Shown piece after piece: positions 27,001-36,018 of a DNA stretch of 64,000 bases. Positions within the stretch are counted from its first letter, which is position 1; every line of letters starts with the position of its first letter. Source of the stretch: Wenjunlia vitaminophila DSM 41686 (lineage in GTDB: Bacteria; Actinomycetota; Actinomycetes; Streptomycetales; Streptomycetaceae); assembly GCF_000380165.1 (NCBI RefSeq), contig NZ_KB904657.1, forward strand, positions 1-64,000. Reading direction: 5' to 3'. The position numbers were made by a program, and so were the translations under genes. A model generated the notes under the pieces. That model was not told the DNA's origin. It was given only the letters and a program-made list of their open reading frames with translations, and did not search any database.

Positions 27001-27098
27001 CCCCGGAATATAGGCGCCCCCGAGGACCGGGTCAATCCCCCGGCGCCTTCGACTTCCGGGGCGCGACCGGGGTGGGGGCCGGGGTGTGGGCCGGGGAC

Positions 27099-28394
27099 TC
27101 AGCGGCCGGTGATCCGTGCGTTGACCCGGCGCATCCAGTCCCGGTCGGTGTGCCACATCGGGTGGTGCGGTGCGGCGTTGGAGGTCAGGACGGTGCCCCG
27201 GAAGCCGGCCCGCAGGCAGCGGTCCACGACGTACTCCGCCAGCGCCCTGCCCACGGCGTCCTCCTCGAAGCGCGCGAGGCGGGGCGTGTAGCCGATGACG
27301 CCCTCACCGAGCACCGCCGGGACGCCCCGGTCTCGGGCGAAGCCGGCCACGGCGTCGATCCACAGGTCGAGGGTCTGCCGCATCGCCTCCCGGTGCGGCA
27401 GGTAGTGCTCGTACAGCCACAGGTCCCACCGGTCGGGGTCCACCCAGTCGTGCACGTAGAACAGCTCCCGGGGGATTCCGGTGGCGGCGAGGCGCCACGG
27501 CTCGTCCGGCTGGTGGTCGGGGAAGTCGGGCGCGTCGGGACGGAGCATCGCCGTCAGCTCGGGCGTCGGCCACGCGGCGTCCCGCGGTGCCGCCTCGGTG
27601 CCGTGGCCGAGTCCGACCGCGCGGTACAGGGCGCCGAGGACGCCGTAGACGTAGAAGTGGAAGTGCGCCACCTGGACCCCGCCGGGCAGGTCCGCCAACT
27701 CCAGGGGCCAGGGCTCCCCGACCGAGTAGGTGACCGGGGTCCGGGGGTGGCGCGCGCGCAGCAGGGCCACCGCCTCGGTGAGCGGGCCGCGGAGTCGGGC
27801 GTAGTGCCCGGAGCCACCGTCGCCGGGCACCAGGTCGCAGTTGTCCACCTCGTTGTGGACCTCGACGTAGGCCACCCGGTCCGCCAGTCCCCGCTCGGCG
27901 AGGTGGTCGAGGAGCGCGGCCAGCGACGCGGCCATCACCCCGGCCCGCTGCGGACCGGGAACGGCGGCCAGGGCGCGGTGCCAGTGGTCGGTGTGGGCGA
28001 AGCAGGCGGACTGCTGGTACTCCCAGGAGGACACGATCACCCGGCAGTCGTGGCGGGCCGCGGCCGCGAAGAGCTCGGTGAGCCGGCGCAGGCCGTCGAG
28101 CGGGTAGCCGCCGCGCACGTCGTACCAGCGGGTGCGCTGCCCGAAGTCCCCGCCAAGACCGCGGACGGTCACCGCGTCCGGGTCCGTCACCCGTCCGGAG
28201 AACAGCAGGAAGGGCATGGCGCAGATCCGCACCGTGTTGAAGCCGCGGTCCACGGCCTGCGCGAACGCCAGGTCCAGGTCGGCGAAGGGCTCACCGGGGC
28301 CGGCCTGGGTGTACCAACTGAAGTCCCACAGGGTGATGGCGAGGCGGTCGCCGGTGAGCTGGGCGGAACCGTCGGAGCGGGGCATGGTGGTCAT
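27099..28394 (-). CDS. cellulase-like (GH5-type fold) family protein
   Basis: A 431-residue protein with a TIM-barrel glycosidase look: ITLWDFSWYTQAGPG, DRGFNTVRICAMPFLLF, VIVSSWEYQQSACF, VAYVEVHNEVDNCDLVPGD (candidate acid/base Glu) and VPAVLGEGVIGYTP (candidate nucleophile Glu). It fits the sugar-binding cellulase-like family, whose substrates are poorly defined. No signal peptide is seen. It lies between the GH42 operon and the divergent GH2 gene and is probably under the same sugar control. Confidence 0.78.
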   Translation of the reverse strand: MTTMPRSDGSAQLTGDRLAITLWDFSWYTQAGPGEPFADLDLAFAQAVDRGFNTVRICAMPFLLFSGRVTDPDAVTVRGLGGDFGQRTRWYDVRGGYPLDGLRRLTELFAAAARHDCRVIVSSWEYQQSACFAHTDHWHRALAAVPGPQRAGVMAASLAALLDHLAERGLADRVAYVEVHNEVDNCDLVPGDGGSGHYARLRGPLTEAVALLRARHPRTPVTYSVGEPWPLELADLPGGVQVAHFHFYVYGVLGALYRAVGLGHGTEAAPRDAAWPTPELTAMLRPDAPDFPDHQPDEPWRLAATGIPRELFYVHDWVDPDRWDLWLYEHYLPHREAMRQTLDLWIDAVAGFARDRGVPAVLGEGVIGYTPRLARFEEDAVGRALAEYVVDRCLRAGFRGTVLTSNAAPHHPMWHTDRDWMRRVNARITGR

Positions 28395-28462
28395 GGGTCA
28401 CCTGTCCGGTGGGGGGCGGGGGGGTGCGCGGGCCTGCCGCCGGCTGCGCGGCCGACACCCTA

Positions 28463-28495
28463 CAAGAACTCCTTTTTTATTAATACTTCTTGACA
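28463..28495 (+). promoter_or_regulatory. operator/promoter candidate upstream of GH2 gene
   Basis: An imperfect inverted repeat CAAGAACT (28463-28470) and ACTTCTTG (28485-28492) encloses TTATTAAT (28477-28484). It overlaps TTGACA (28490-28495), a good -35. The -10 is weak. The TTATTAAT core is shared with the element upstream of the GH42 operon. Confidence 0.5.
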
Positions 28496-28564
28496 GCGCG
28501 GCTGTGCCGTTCCAGGCTCTGGGGGCGATGGCCCGCGCCCACCTGACCCACAGTGGAGGGACCG

Positions 28565-30646
28565 ATGACCACTCAGCCCCCTACCCACCCCGCCCGGGGC
28601 CTGTCGCGCCGCGCCGTTGTGGCGGCTGCCGGCGTCGCCGGCGTGGTCGCGCTGCCGGTGTGGCCCGGGGCCGCACGGGCTGCCGCCCGCGACACCGGCA
28701 CCGCGGGCGCGCCCGTCCTGGACACCCACCCGCCCACCGAACCCTCCGGCACCCATGTGCGGGACGTCGGCGGCACCGGGGTGGTCTTCCAGTACGGTGC
28801 CGTGCTCCCCAGCTTCGACGGCTGGCGCACCCGCGAGCCCACCCGCGACTACGCGTCGCTGGACGGCCGCTGGCGGTTCCGCTTCGACCCGGAGGGCACC
28901 GGGGACCGCGCCGGCTGGCAGTCCCCGGACCACGACGACCGGGACTGGGACCACGTCACCGTGCCCGGGACCTGGGACCTGCTGGACACCCCGGACTTCG
29001 CCTCGCTCGACGGGGCCGCCTTCGGCAAGGGCACCGCGTTCACCGACGGCTACGCCTGGTACCGGACGACCGTCGCGGTGCCCGCCTCCTGGCGCGGCCG
29101 GCACGTGCGGGTCAACTTCCTCGCCGTCGGGTACAGCGCCGAGGTCTGGCTCAACGGCGTCCACCTGGGCAAACACGAGGGGGCCAACTCCCCGTTCTCG
29201 CTGCCCGTGTCCGAGGGGCTGCGGCCCGGCACCCGGCACACGGTCGCGGTCCGGGTCTTCCGCCGGGCCAGCTACACCGACTACACCGCGGCCCGGCCCC
29301 AACCGGTGACCGACGACCACGAACTGCCGTACAAGCCGGTGGACTACTGGCCCTACGCCGGCATCACCCGCTCCGCCTGGCTGGAGTCGGTGCCCGCGGT
29401 CACCGTCGCCAAACTGCTGGTCGCCGGGTCCCCCGCCGGGGGTGGGACGTTCCAGGCCAGGGCCGTGCTGGAGAACCACGGCGACACCGACTTCGTGGGG
29501 CGCCTCACGGTGGACCCGGGCCGGGACAGCGGGGGGCGCCCGACCACCGAGGAGGTCCGGGTCCCGGCGCGTTCCGTCGGGGTCGTCCCGGTCACGCTCC
29601 CGGTGCCCGGCGCACCGCGCTGGAGCCCCGGGTCACCACGGCTGCTCACCGCCCGCGCCACGCTGACCGACGGGTCCCACCACCGGGTGGACACCCTGGC
29701 GACGACGTACGGGGTGCGGGAGGTGTCGGTGGGCGACGCGGAGCTGCGGCTGAACGGCGCCCCGTTGTTCCTCAAGGGCGTCAACTGGCACGAGGAGACA
29801 GCCGTGCGGGGCCGCGCGATGACCCCGCGCGACTACGACGCCGAGCTCGGCCCGCTCCTCGACCTGGGCGCCAACTTCGTTCGCAACTGCGTGTACAACC
29901 GCCACCCGTACGCCTACGACTGGGCCGACCGCCACGGCGTGCTGGTGATGGACGACATCGACACCATGTGGCTCAACACGGCGCAGCAGAAACTCCAGAC
30001 CGAGCGGTACGGTCTGGCCCGGGCGCTGGCGCTGACCATGGCCTGGACCCAGCACAACCACCCGTCGGTGATCCTGTGGTGCCTCCAGAACGAGTCGGAG
30101 ATCGACGGCGGCGGCGCTCCCGTCTACCGCGCCTGGCTCGCGGACCTCAAGGCGGCCGTGCGCGCGGTGGACCTGACCGCCCGACCGGTCACCTGGGCGT
30201 CCCACACCAGCAACGATCCGGCCTTCGACCTCGCGGACGTCGTGGGGTTCAACGAGTACTTCGGGTACTTCTACGGCAGGGACACCGACCTGGGCCCCAC
30301 CCTCGACGCGGTCCACGCCAGGTACCCGGACAAGCCGATCCTGATCACCGAGAACGGGACCTGGTCGATCGCCGGCACCCACGGCCCGGGGACGACCCAG
30401 GGGACCGAGGAGTGGCAGGCGGCCGGGCTGCGGTCACACTGGTCCCAGGCCGCCCAGCGCGCCGCGTTCGTGGCCGGCTACACCTACTGGGTCCTGAAGG
30501 ACTACAAGCAGCGCGCAGGGTACAACCAGGCCTACAACGGCGTCTCGGTGATGGGCGTGCGGACCTTCGACGGGCAGCGGACCAAACTCGCCTACCGGGC
30601 CTTCCAGGAGGCGGTCAACCCGCGTGGGGAGCCGGCGAACCCGTGA
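28565..30646 (+). CDS. exported GH2-family beta-glycosidase
   Basis: A 693-residue enzyme with a Tat signal (GLSRRAVVAAAGVAGVVALP, then ARA) and the GH2 order: sugar-binding jelly roll (DGRWRFRFDPEG, VTVPGTWDLLDT, YRTTVAVPASW), immunoglobulin-like domain, and TIM barrel starting LNGAPLFLKGVNWHEE. Acid/base Glu510 is in QNESE and nucleophile Glu596 in ITENGTWS. Substrate could be beta-galactoside, glucuronide or mannoside. The ATG at 28565 follows GGAGGG; an in-frame GTG at 28553 adds four residues. The export signal contrasts with the intracellular GH42. Confidence 0.92.
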   Translation: MTTQPPTHPARGLSRRAVVAAAGVAGVVALPVWPGAARAAARDTGTAGAPVLDTHPPTEPSGTHVRDVGGTGVVFQYGAVLPSFDGWRTREPTRDYASLDGRWRFRFDPEGTGDRAGWQSPDHDDRDWDHVTVPGTWDLLDTPDFASLDGAAFGKGTAFTDGYAWYRTTVAVPASWRGRHVRVNFLAVGYSAEVWLNGVHLGKHEGANSPFSLPVSEGLRPGTRHTVAVRVFRRASYTDYTAARPQPVTDDHELPYKPVDYWPYAGITRSAWLESVPAVTVAKLLVAGSPAGGGTFQARAVLENHGDTDFVGRLTVDPGRDSGGRPTTEEVRVPARSVGVVPVTLPVPGAPRWSPGSPRLLTARATLTDGSHHRVDTLATTYGVREVSVGDAELRLNGAPLFLKGVNWHEETAVRGRAMTPRDYDAELGPLLDLGANFVRNCVYNRHPYAYDWADRHGVLVMDDIDTMWLNTAQQKLQTERYGLARALALTMAWTQHNHPSVILWCLQNESEIDGGGAPVYRAWLADLKAAVRAVDLTARPVTWASHTSNDPAFDLADVVGFNEYFGYFYGRDTDLGPTLDAVHARYPDKPILITENGTWSIAGTHGPGTTQGTEEWQAAGLRSHWSQAAQRAAFVAGYTYWVLKDYKQRAGYNQAYNGVSVMGVRTFDGQRTKLAYRAFQEAVNPRGEPANP

Positions 30647-30716
30647 CCCCACGAACCAGCGCCGCCGGGGACCTCGTCCGACCCGGCCGTGCGCGGTCCG
30701 CGGACGCACCCCTTGT

Positions 30717-33659
30717 TCAGGCACGATCGACGGGGGTCCCCCGGGTTCCGGCCCCGGGGGGCCCCGGATGGGAGGAACCCCGATGACAGCGAGCCCGGGT
30801 GCCGGCCGTTTCCCCGGCCGGACGGCCGTCGTCACCGGCGCCGCGGCGGGCATCGGTGCCGCCACCGCGCGCCGCCTCGCCGCGGAGGGCGCCGCGGTCG
30901 TCGTCGCCGACATCGACGGGCCGCGGGGCTCGCTGGTCGCCCGGGAGATCACCGAGGGCGGCGGCAGGGCCGTCCCCGTCGCCGCGGACGTGGGGTGCGA
31001 GGAGGGGTGGGCCGAGGTCCTGGCGGCCGCCCACCGGCTCGGACCGGTCGGCGTGCTGGTCAGCAACGCGGTGCGGGTCGAGGTCGCCCCGGCGCACCTG
31101 ACCTCCCCTGACTCCTGGAACCGGCAGCTCTCCGTGGGGCTGACCGCCGCCTTCCTCGGCGTGCGGGCCTTCCTCGAGGACCTGCGCGCCGAGCGGGGCT
31201 CCGTGGTCCTGGTGTCCTCCGTCCACGCCCACCGCGGAATCCCCGGCCACCCCGCCTACGCGGCTGCCAAGGGAGGGCTGCTCTCGCTGGGCAGCCAGCT
31301 CGCCGTCGAGTACGGGCCCGAGGTACGGGTCAACACCGTGCTGCCGGGGCCGATCCTCACCGGGATGTGGGACAGGGTGTCCGAGGAGGAACGGGAGGCG
31401 AGCGTCGCGGAGACCGCCGCCCGCCGCTTCGGCAGCCCGGACGAGGTCGCCTCGGCCATCGTGTTCCTCGCCTCCCCCGAGGCCTCGTACATCACCGGCT
31501 CCAGTCTGGTGGTGGACGGCGGGTGGAGCGTGGTGAAGTCCTCGGCGTGACCGGTACAGGGCGCGGGCCGGGGCATCGGCCTTGAGGAGCATCTCGGCGT
31601 ACTCCTCGGCGGGGTCGGAGTCCATCACCACGGCACCGCCGGCACCGACCAGCCACCGTCCCCCGGCCAACACCATGGTCCGGATGACGATGTTGAGGTC
31701 GGCGGTCCCGTTGCAGCCGAGGTAGCCGATGGTGCCGGAGTAGATCCCGCGGGCCCGCTCCTCGAGCGACTCGATGATCTCGAGGGTACGGGGCTTGGGC
31801 GCGCCGGTCATCGAGCCGCCGGGGAAGCAGGCGCGGACGCAGTCGATCACGTCGTTCCCCGGCTTGAGGGTGCCCCGCACGGTGGACACCAACTGGTGGA
31901 CCGTGGCGTAGCTCTCGACCTCCATCAGCACCGGGACGTGGACGGAACCGAGCTCGCAGACCCGGCCCAGGTCGTCGCGGAGCAGGTCCACGATCATCAG
32001 GTTCTCGGCGCGGGTCTTGGCCTGGGACGCCAGCTCCCGTCGGGCGGCGGCGTCCTCACCCGGGTCGTCGGCGCGCGGCGCGGTGCCCTTGATGGGTTTG
32101 GTCTCCACCACCCCGTCCCGGGTGACCCGCAGGAAGCGCTCGGGGGACGAGCAGGCCACCTGGACGTCGTCCAGCCGCAGGTAGGCGGCGTAGGGCGCCG
32201 GGTTGAGCCGGCGCAGCCGCCGGTAGGTGTCCCACCCGCCGTCGGTGGCGGGCACCTCGGCGACGTTGGTGAGGCAGATCTCGTAGCTCTCCCCCGCCAC
32301 GAGCTGTTCCTTGCAGGCCGCCACGGACCGCAGGTAGGCGTCCCGGCCCTGGGCCCACCGGGGCTCGGGGCCGGCCGCCGCCGGCGGCGGTGCCACGGGG
32401 GTGGGCGGGGCGAGGCGGGTCAGGGTCCTCGCGGTGTCGGCGAGCCAGCGGGCGGCGTCCGCCGCGGTGGCCCCGTCGGTGCTCAGTGCCACGAGGTAGG
32501 TGCGGTGGTGGGCGTGGTCGACGGCCAGGAAGCGGTCGGCGAAGACCCACACCGCGTCCGGTGTCTCCGCGGCGTGTCGGTTGGGCGACCCGCAGTCGGC
32601 CTTCAGCTCGTAGCCGAAGTAGCCGACGTAGCCACCGACGAAGTCGAACGGCAGCGGCGGCGCGTCGACCTCCCGGCGGGCCAGTTCCCCCTTCAGGTGG
32701 TCGAGCACCGTTCCCGGGTAGGTCCTGGGGGGTGTCGAGTGCGCCACCACCCGTCGGTCGGCCACCCGGTAGGTGAGGACCTCGGCGAGCGGACCGGAGG
32801 CGTCGCCGAGGAACGAGAAGCGGGACAGCCCCCGCTCCACGCGTGCGCTGTCCAGCCAGAAGGCGTGCCGGGACGAGGCGTAGCACGCCTGGAAGGCGGC
32901 CTCCGCGTCCACCGGCGTGTCCAGCACCTGGACGTGGGCGGTGTAGCGGACGGGGGGGTCGGTGCGGGACTGCTCCTCGGCCTGCCGGCGGTGGTCCTCG
33001 GCCTGCCGGCGGTGGTCCGGAGGGGGAACGGAGGGGGCCGGCACCGGGCGTCGCCGGGGCAGGGCCCGGGTGCGGCGGTGGGCGGCGCGGGTGAGGTCGC
33101 GGAAGTTGGCGAGCAGCCGCGCGCCGTGTTCCGTGGAGACGGACTCGGGGTGGAACTGCACGCCCCACCGTGGCAGGTAGCGGTGCCGCAGTGCCATCAC
33201 CACACCGTCCTCGGCCCGGGCGGTGACCTCGAGGTCCTGGGGCAGGGGTTCGGCGGCGCACAGGGAGTGGTACCGGACGGCGGCGAACGGGCTCGGCATG
33301 CCGGCGAAGAGGGCGTCGCCGTCGTGCGTGACCCTGCTCACCTGGCCGTGGCGGGCCCGGGGCGCGGCGACGACCTGGCCTCCCGCGGACACCACCAGGC
33401 CCTGGTGGCCCAGGCACACGCCCAGGACCGGCAGCCTGGCCGTTCTCAGCACGTCCGCGCAGACACCGAAGTCCCGGGGCCTGGCGGGGTGTCCCGGGCC
33501 GGGGGTGAGCACGACGTTGTCGTAGCGGTCCAGGTCCACCTCGCTGATCCGGGCCGCGTCGTTGGCCAGGACCACGGGCTCCTCGCCGTTCACCTGGCCC
33601 AGCAGGTGGAACAGGTTGCGGGTGTAGGAGCCGTGGTTGTCGATGAGGAGGGTCCGCAC
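30717..33659 (-). CDS. pabAB: fused aminodeoxychorismate synthase (PabA-PabB) with run-on C-terminus
   Basis: Makes 4-amino-4-deoxychorismate for p-aminobenzoate. The N-terminal glutamine amidotransferase has Cys82 (LGVCLGHQG) and His170/Glu172 (VQFHPES). After a charged linker, the chorismate-binding domain carries ETKPIKGTAPR; Lys in PIKGT marks PabB rather than anthranilate synthase. It ends with FPGGSMTGAPK and EEYAEMLLKADAPARAL. Family homology stops near 31554. The frame then stays open for about 279 codons antisense through the whole SDR gene, giving 980 residues instead of about 700. The extra tail is unlikely to be a natural domain. Confidence 0.85.
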   Translation of the reverse strand: MRTLLIDNHGSYTRNLFHLLGQVNGEEPVVLANDAARISEVDLDRYDNVVLTPGPGHPARPRDFGVCADVLRTARLPVLGVCLGHQGLVVSAGGQVVAAPRARHGQVSRVTHDGDALFAGMPSPFAAVRYHSLCAAEPLPQDLEVTARAEDGVVMALRHRYLPRWGVQFHPESVSTEHGARLLANFRDLTRAAHRRTRALPRRRPVPAPSVPPPDHRRQAEDHRRQAEEQSRTDPPVRYTAHVQVLDTPVDAEAAFQACYASSRHAFWLDSARVERGLSRFSFLGDASGPLAEVLTYRVADRRVVAHSTPPRTYPGTVLDHLKGELARREVDAPPLPFDFVGGYVGYFGYELKADCGSPNRHAAETPDAVWVFADRFLAVDHAHHRTYLVALSTDGATAADAARWLADTARTLTRLAPPTPVAPPPAAAGPEPRWAQGRDAYLRSVAACKEQLVAGESYEICLTNVAEVPATDGGWDTYRRLRRLNPAPYAAYLRLDDVQVACSSPERFLRVTRDGVVETKPIKGTAPRADDPGEDAAARRELASQAKTRAENLMIVDLLRDDLGRVCELGSVHVPVLMEVESYATVHQLVSTVRGTLKPGNDVIDCVRACFPGGSMTGAPKPRTLEIIESLEERARGIYSGTIGYLGCNGTADLNIVIRTMVLAGGRWLVGAGGAVVMDSDPAEEYAEMLLKADAPARALYRSRRGLHHAPPAVHHQTGAGDVRGLGGGEEHDGRGDLVRAAEAAGGGLRDARLPFLLGHPVPHPGEDRPRQHGVDPYLGPVLDGELAAQREQPSLGSRVGGVAGDSAVGVDGGHQDHGAPLGAQVLEEGPHAEEGGGQPHGELPVPGVRGGQVRRGDLDPHRVADQHADRSEPVGGRQDLGPPLLAPHVRGDGDGPAAALGDLPGDQRAPRPVDVGDDDRGALRGEAARGGGTDARRGAGDDGRPAGETAGTRARCHRGSSHPGPPGAGTRGTPVDRA
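30783..31550 (+). CDS. short-chain dehydrogenase/reductase
   Basis: A classical SDR of 255 residues: TGAAAGIG cofactor motif, ADI after beta-2 (an Asp there usually favours NAD), SNAV in place of the usual NAG, Ser in LVSSVHAH, and Tyr/Lys in YAAAK. The C-terminal end is SSLVVDGGWSVV. The ATG at 30783 follows GGAGG in frame with an earlier ATG at 30768. Substrate is unknown; sugar-acid or sugar-alcohol oxidation would fit the surroundings. The 3' end converges on, and lies entirely opposite, the run-on tail of the PabAB frame. Confidence 0.92.
   Translation: MTASPGAGRFPGRTAVVTGAAAGIGAATARRLAAEGAAVVVADIDGPRGSLVAREITEGGGRAVPVAADVGCEEGWAEVLAAAHRLGPVGVLVSNAVRVEVAPAHLTSPDSWNRQLSVGLTAAFLGVRAFLEDLRAERGSVVLVSSVHAHRGIPGHPAYAAAKGGLLSLGSQLAVEYGPEVRVNTVLPGPILTGMWDRVSEEEREASVAETAARRFGSPDEVASAIVFLASPEASYITGSSLVVDGGWSVVKSSA
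32977..33018. repeat. 21-bp tandem duplication in the pabAB linker
   Basis: Two identical 21-base units (32977-32997 and 32998-33018) encode a duplicated DHRRQAE heptapeptide in the linker between the PabA and PabB halves. The duplication is in frame and lies outside the catalytic domains. Confidence 0.9.
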
Positions 33660-34015
33660 GGTGAGTCACTCGCTTACGTCTGTCGTCGGGGGGCTGGAAC
33701 CCCACGACGCGTCCCGTGTCCCCGGGCGCCGCGCCCGTGGCCGCGTGACGCCGGTGGTAGGCGAGGTGATCGCCTGTGCACCTTTCCTGAGCAGAATACG
33801 GTGCGGTCGGTTCGGCCGTTCGACACGGTCGGTCCGCGGGCCGCCCGTCTCCCCGGAGGTCGATGGTCGGGCGGCCCCTCGCGGATGAGAGAGAATGAGC
33901 GATATTGCGCGAACAAGTTCGGTAGAGTCAAGAAACAGCCATGACTATGCAAGGACATGGCCGGGCACGGTGAGATGTCCCGTGCGGGCAGTGGGCACAG
34001 GGCCGGGGAGACGAG
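33660..34015 (+). promoter_or_regulatory. divergent region between pabAB and deoR-type gene
   Basis: No gene is supported here. The part at 33885-33960 is comparatively AT-rich, with short palindromic bits around GATATTGCGC, and is the likely promoter/operator zone of the DeoR-type regulator. I could not define a convincing -35/-10 pair. Confidence 0.45.
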
Positions 34016-34801
34016 ATGGCGGCACCGCAGGTCAGGTGGAACGCGCTGCTGGAGATGCTGTCCCACGACGGCCGGATCGAGGTCGAGGCCGCCGCGGCGG
34101 AGTTGGGCGTCTCGACCGCCACCATCCGGCGCGACCTCGACGAGCTCGCCCACCAGCAGGTGGTCACCCGCACCCACGGTGGGGCCACGGTCAGCACCGT
34201 CACCTACGACCTGCCGCTGCGCTACCGGGCGGCGCGCAACGCCCCGGAGAAGCGGCGGATCGCCCGGGCCGCGGCGGGGCTGGCCACCGCGGGATCGGTG
34301 GTGGGCCTCAACGGCGGCACCACCACCACCGCGCTCGCCCGGGAGCTGGCCACCCGGGCCGGCCGTGCGCGGAGCACCGGGGCATCCCTAACGGTCGTCA
34401 CCAACGCCCTCAACATCGCCGGCGAGTTGGTGGGAGCCCGGCACATCAAGCTCGTCGTCACCGGAGGTGCGGCCCGCCCCGCCTCGTACGAGCTGGTCGG
34501 CCCGTTGGCCACCGAGGTGCTCGCCGAGATCACCCTCGACCAGGTCTTCATCGGGGTGGACGGGATCGACGTCGCCCACGGCGCCACCGCGCACCACGAG
34601 GCCGAGGCGAGCATCAACCAGGAGCTGGCCCGCCGTGCCGGGCGGGTCGTCGTCGTGGCCGACTCCACCAAGCTGGACAAGCGCGCCTTCGCCCGGATCT
34701 GCCCGGTCGCGGACGTGCAGGTGCTGGTGACCGACTCCGGCGCCTCCCCCGAGCTCGTCGAACCGTTCACGACCGCCGGTGTGCGGGTCGTCCGCGCCTG
34801 A
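34016..34801 (+). CDS. DeoR/GlpR-family sugar-phosphate-responsive repressor
   Basis: The 261-residue regulator has the N-terminal DeoR winged helix (RWNALLEMLSHDGRIEVEAAAAELGVSTATIRRDLDEL, ending in RTHGGA) and the C-terminal sugar-phosphate sensor domain (GLNGGTTTTALAREL, LTVVTNALNIAGEL, FIGVDGID, VVVVADSTKLDKRAF). It resembles AgaR-type regulators of amino-sugar use. Its position directly before the SIS-domain gene and the hexosaminidase genes suggests control of this locus by a phosphorylated sugar. Confidence 0.93.
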   Translation: MAAPQVRWNALLEMLSHDGRIEVEAAAAELGVSTATIRRDLDELAHQQVVTRTHGGATVSTVTYDLPLRYRAARNAPEKRRIARAAAGLATAGSVVGLNGGTTTTALARELATRAGRARSTGASLTVVTNALNIAGELVGARHIKLVVTGGAARPASYELVGPLATEVLAEITLDQVFIGVDGIDVAHGATAHHEAEASINQELARRAGRVVVVADSTKLDKRAFARICPVADVQVLVTDSGASPELVEPFTTAGVRVVRA

Positions 34802-34982
34802 CCGGCGGCCGAGCCGCCGCTGGCGCCTGAGGCTGCGCGGAGCCGGCCGGGGACGGGCACCCGAGGATTGATCCGTAAGAGTCTGCTCGATTATGTGCGT
34901 TTCCTGTTAGTGTCAAGCATCAAACACCATGATGACGTAACTGGTGAGGCGAGATGTCAAGGCTGAGATGGGAGCCGCGTTC

Positions 34983-35888
34983 ATGACCACGAGCCAGACC
35001 GAGATCGAGATCGCCACGCAGCCGGACTGCTGGCAGCGCGCCATCGCGTTGGCCCGGCGCCCGGACGGCCCGGCGTCCGCGGCGGTTCCGGGCCGCGGCG
35101 AGCGGGTCGCGGTCGTCGGGTGCGGCACGTCCTGGTTCATGGCCCAGGCGTACGCGGCCCTGCGGGAAGCGGACGGCCAGGGCGAGACCGACGCCTTCCC
35201 CGCCTCGGCCCTGCCGACCGGCCGGCGGTACGACCGGGTGATCGCGCTGACCAGGTCGGGCACCACCACGGAGGTGCTGGAGCTGCTGCACGCCCTGGCC
35301 GGGCGGACCCCCACGGTCGCGGTCACCGCGGTGCCGGACAGCCCGGTGGGGCGGGCGGCCGACGCGGTCGTCGCCCTCGACTTCGCCGACGAGCAGTCGG
35401 TGGTGCAGACCCGCTTCGCCACCACGGAGCTGGTGCTGCTGCGCGCCCTGCTCGGGCACGACCTGGAGTCCCTGCCCGCGCAGGGCGCGTCGGCGCTCGC
35501 CGAGCCGCTGCCGGACGAGCTGCTCGCCGCCGAGCAGTTCACCTTCCTGGGCCAGGGCTGGACCTACGGCATCGCCCAGGAGGCGGCGTTGAAGATGCGC
35601 GAGGCGGCCGGGGCCTGGACCGAGGCGTACCCGGCGATGGAGTACCGGCACGGCCCGATCAGCATCGCCGGACCGAACCGCGTGGTCTGGTGGTTCGGGG
35701 ACCCGGACCAGCTCCCCGCCGGCCTTCCCGACGAGATCGCCCGTACCGGGGGCCGGTTGGTCGCCCGGGGGCGTGACGCGGTGGCGGACCTGGTCGTGGC
35801 GCAGCGACTGGCCGCCGCCCTCGGCACCGCCAGGGGGCTCGACCCGGACCGCCCCCGGCACCTCACCCGCTCGGTGATCCTGCCCTGA
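34983..35888 (+). CDS. SIS-domain sugar isomerase/deaminase (AgaS-like)
   Basis: A 301-residue protein with two SIS domains: VVGCGTSWFMAQAYAAL and ALTRSGTTTEVLELLHAL, then FLGQGWTYGIAQEAALKMREAA and AYPAMEYRHGPIS. Such proteins are aldose/ketose isomerases or deaminases of (N-acetyl)hexosamine phosphates. In GalNAc pathways AgaS deaminates galactosamine 6-phosphate. The ATG at 34983 follows GGGAG with eight-base spacing. It lies between the DeoR-type gene and GH31, supporting amino-sugar metabolism. A GlmS-like synthase is excluded by the missing amidotransferase domain. Confidence 0.85.
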   Translation: MTTSQTEIEIATQPDCWQRAIALARRPDGPASAAVPGRGERVAVVGCGTSWFMAQAYAALREADGQGETDAFPASALPTGRRYDRVIALTRSGTTTEVLELLHALAGRTPTVAVTAVPDSPVGRAADAVVALDFADEQSVVQTRFATTELVLLRALLGHDLESLPAQGASALAEPLPDELLAAEQFTFLGQGWTYGIAQEAALKMREAAGAWTEAYPAMEYRHGPISIAGPNRVVWWFGDPDQLPAGLPDEIARTGGRLVARGRDAVADLVVAQRLAAALGTARGLDPDRPRHLTRSVILP

Positions 35889-35917
35889 CGCCGTAGTCGG
35901 AGGCAGTCCTGGCAACG

Positions 35918-35958
35918 CCCCCGCCGCGGAGCGCCCCTCGGGCCCGCGGCGGGGGTTT
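35918..35958 (+). terminator. rho-independent terminator after SIS gene
   Basis: A 12-bp perfect GC stem (35918-35929 with 35944-35955) is followed by TTTCGT. It lies 30 bases after the SIS stop, separating that gene from the exported glycosidases. Confidence 0.85.
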
Positions 35959-36018
35959 CGTGTTGTCCGGGCCCGGCGCGGGGGCGCTCGAGTGGCCCAG
36001 AAAAGGGCGTTCGGAGCG

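Noticed and set aside
30717-31547. A functional extra C-terminal domain on PabAB
   Set aside because: The sequence is the exact antisense of a well-supported SDR gene and has the biased composition expected of such a shadow.
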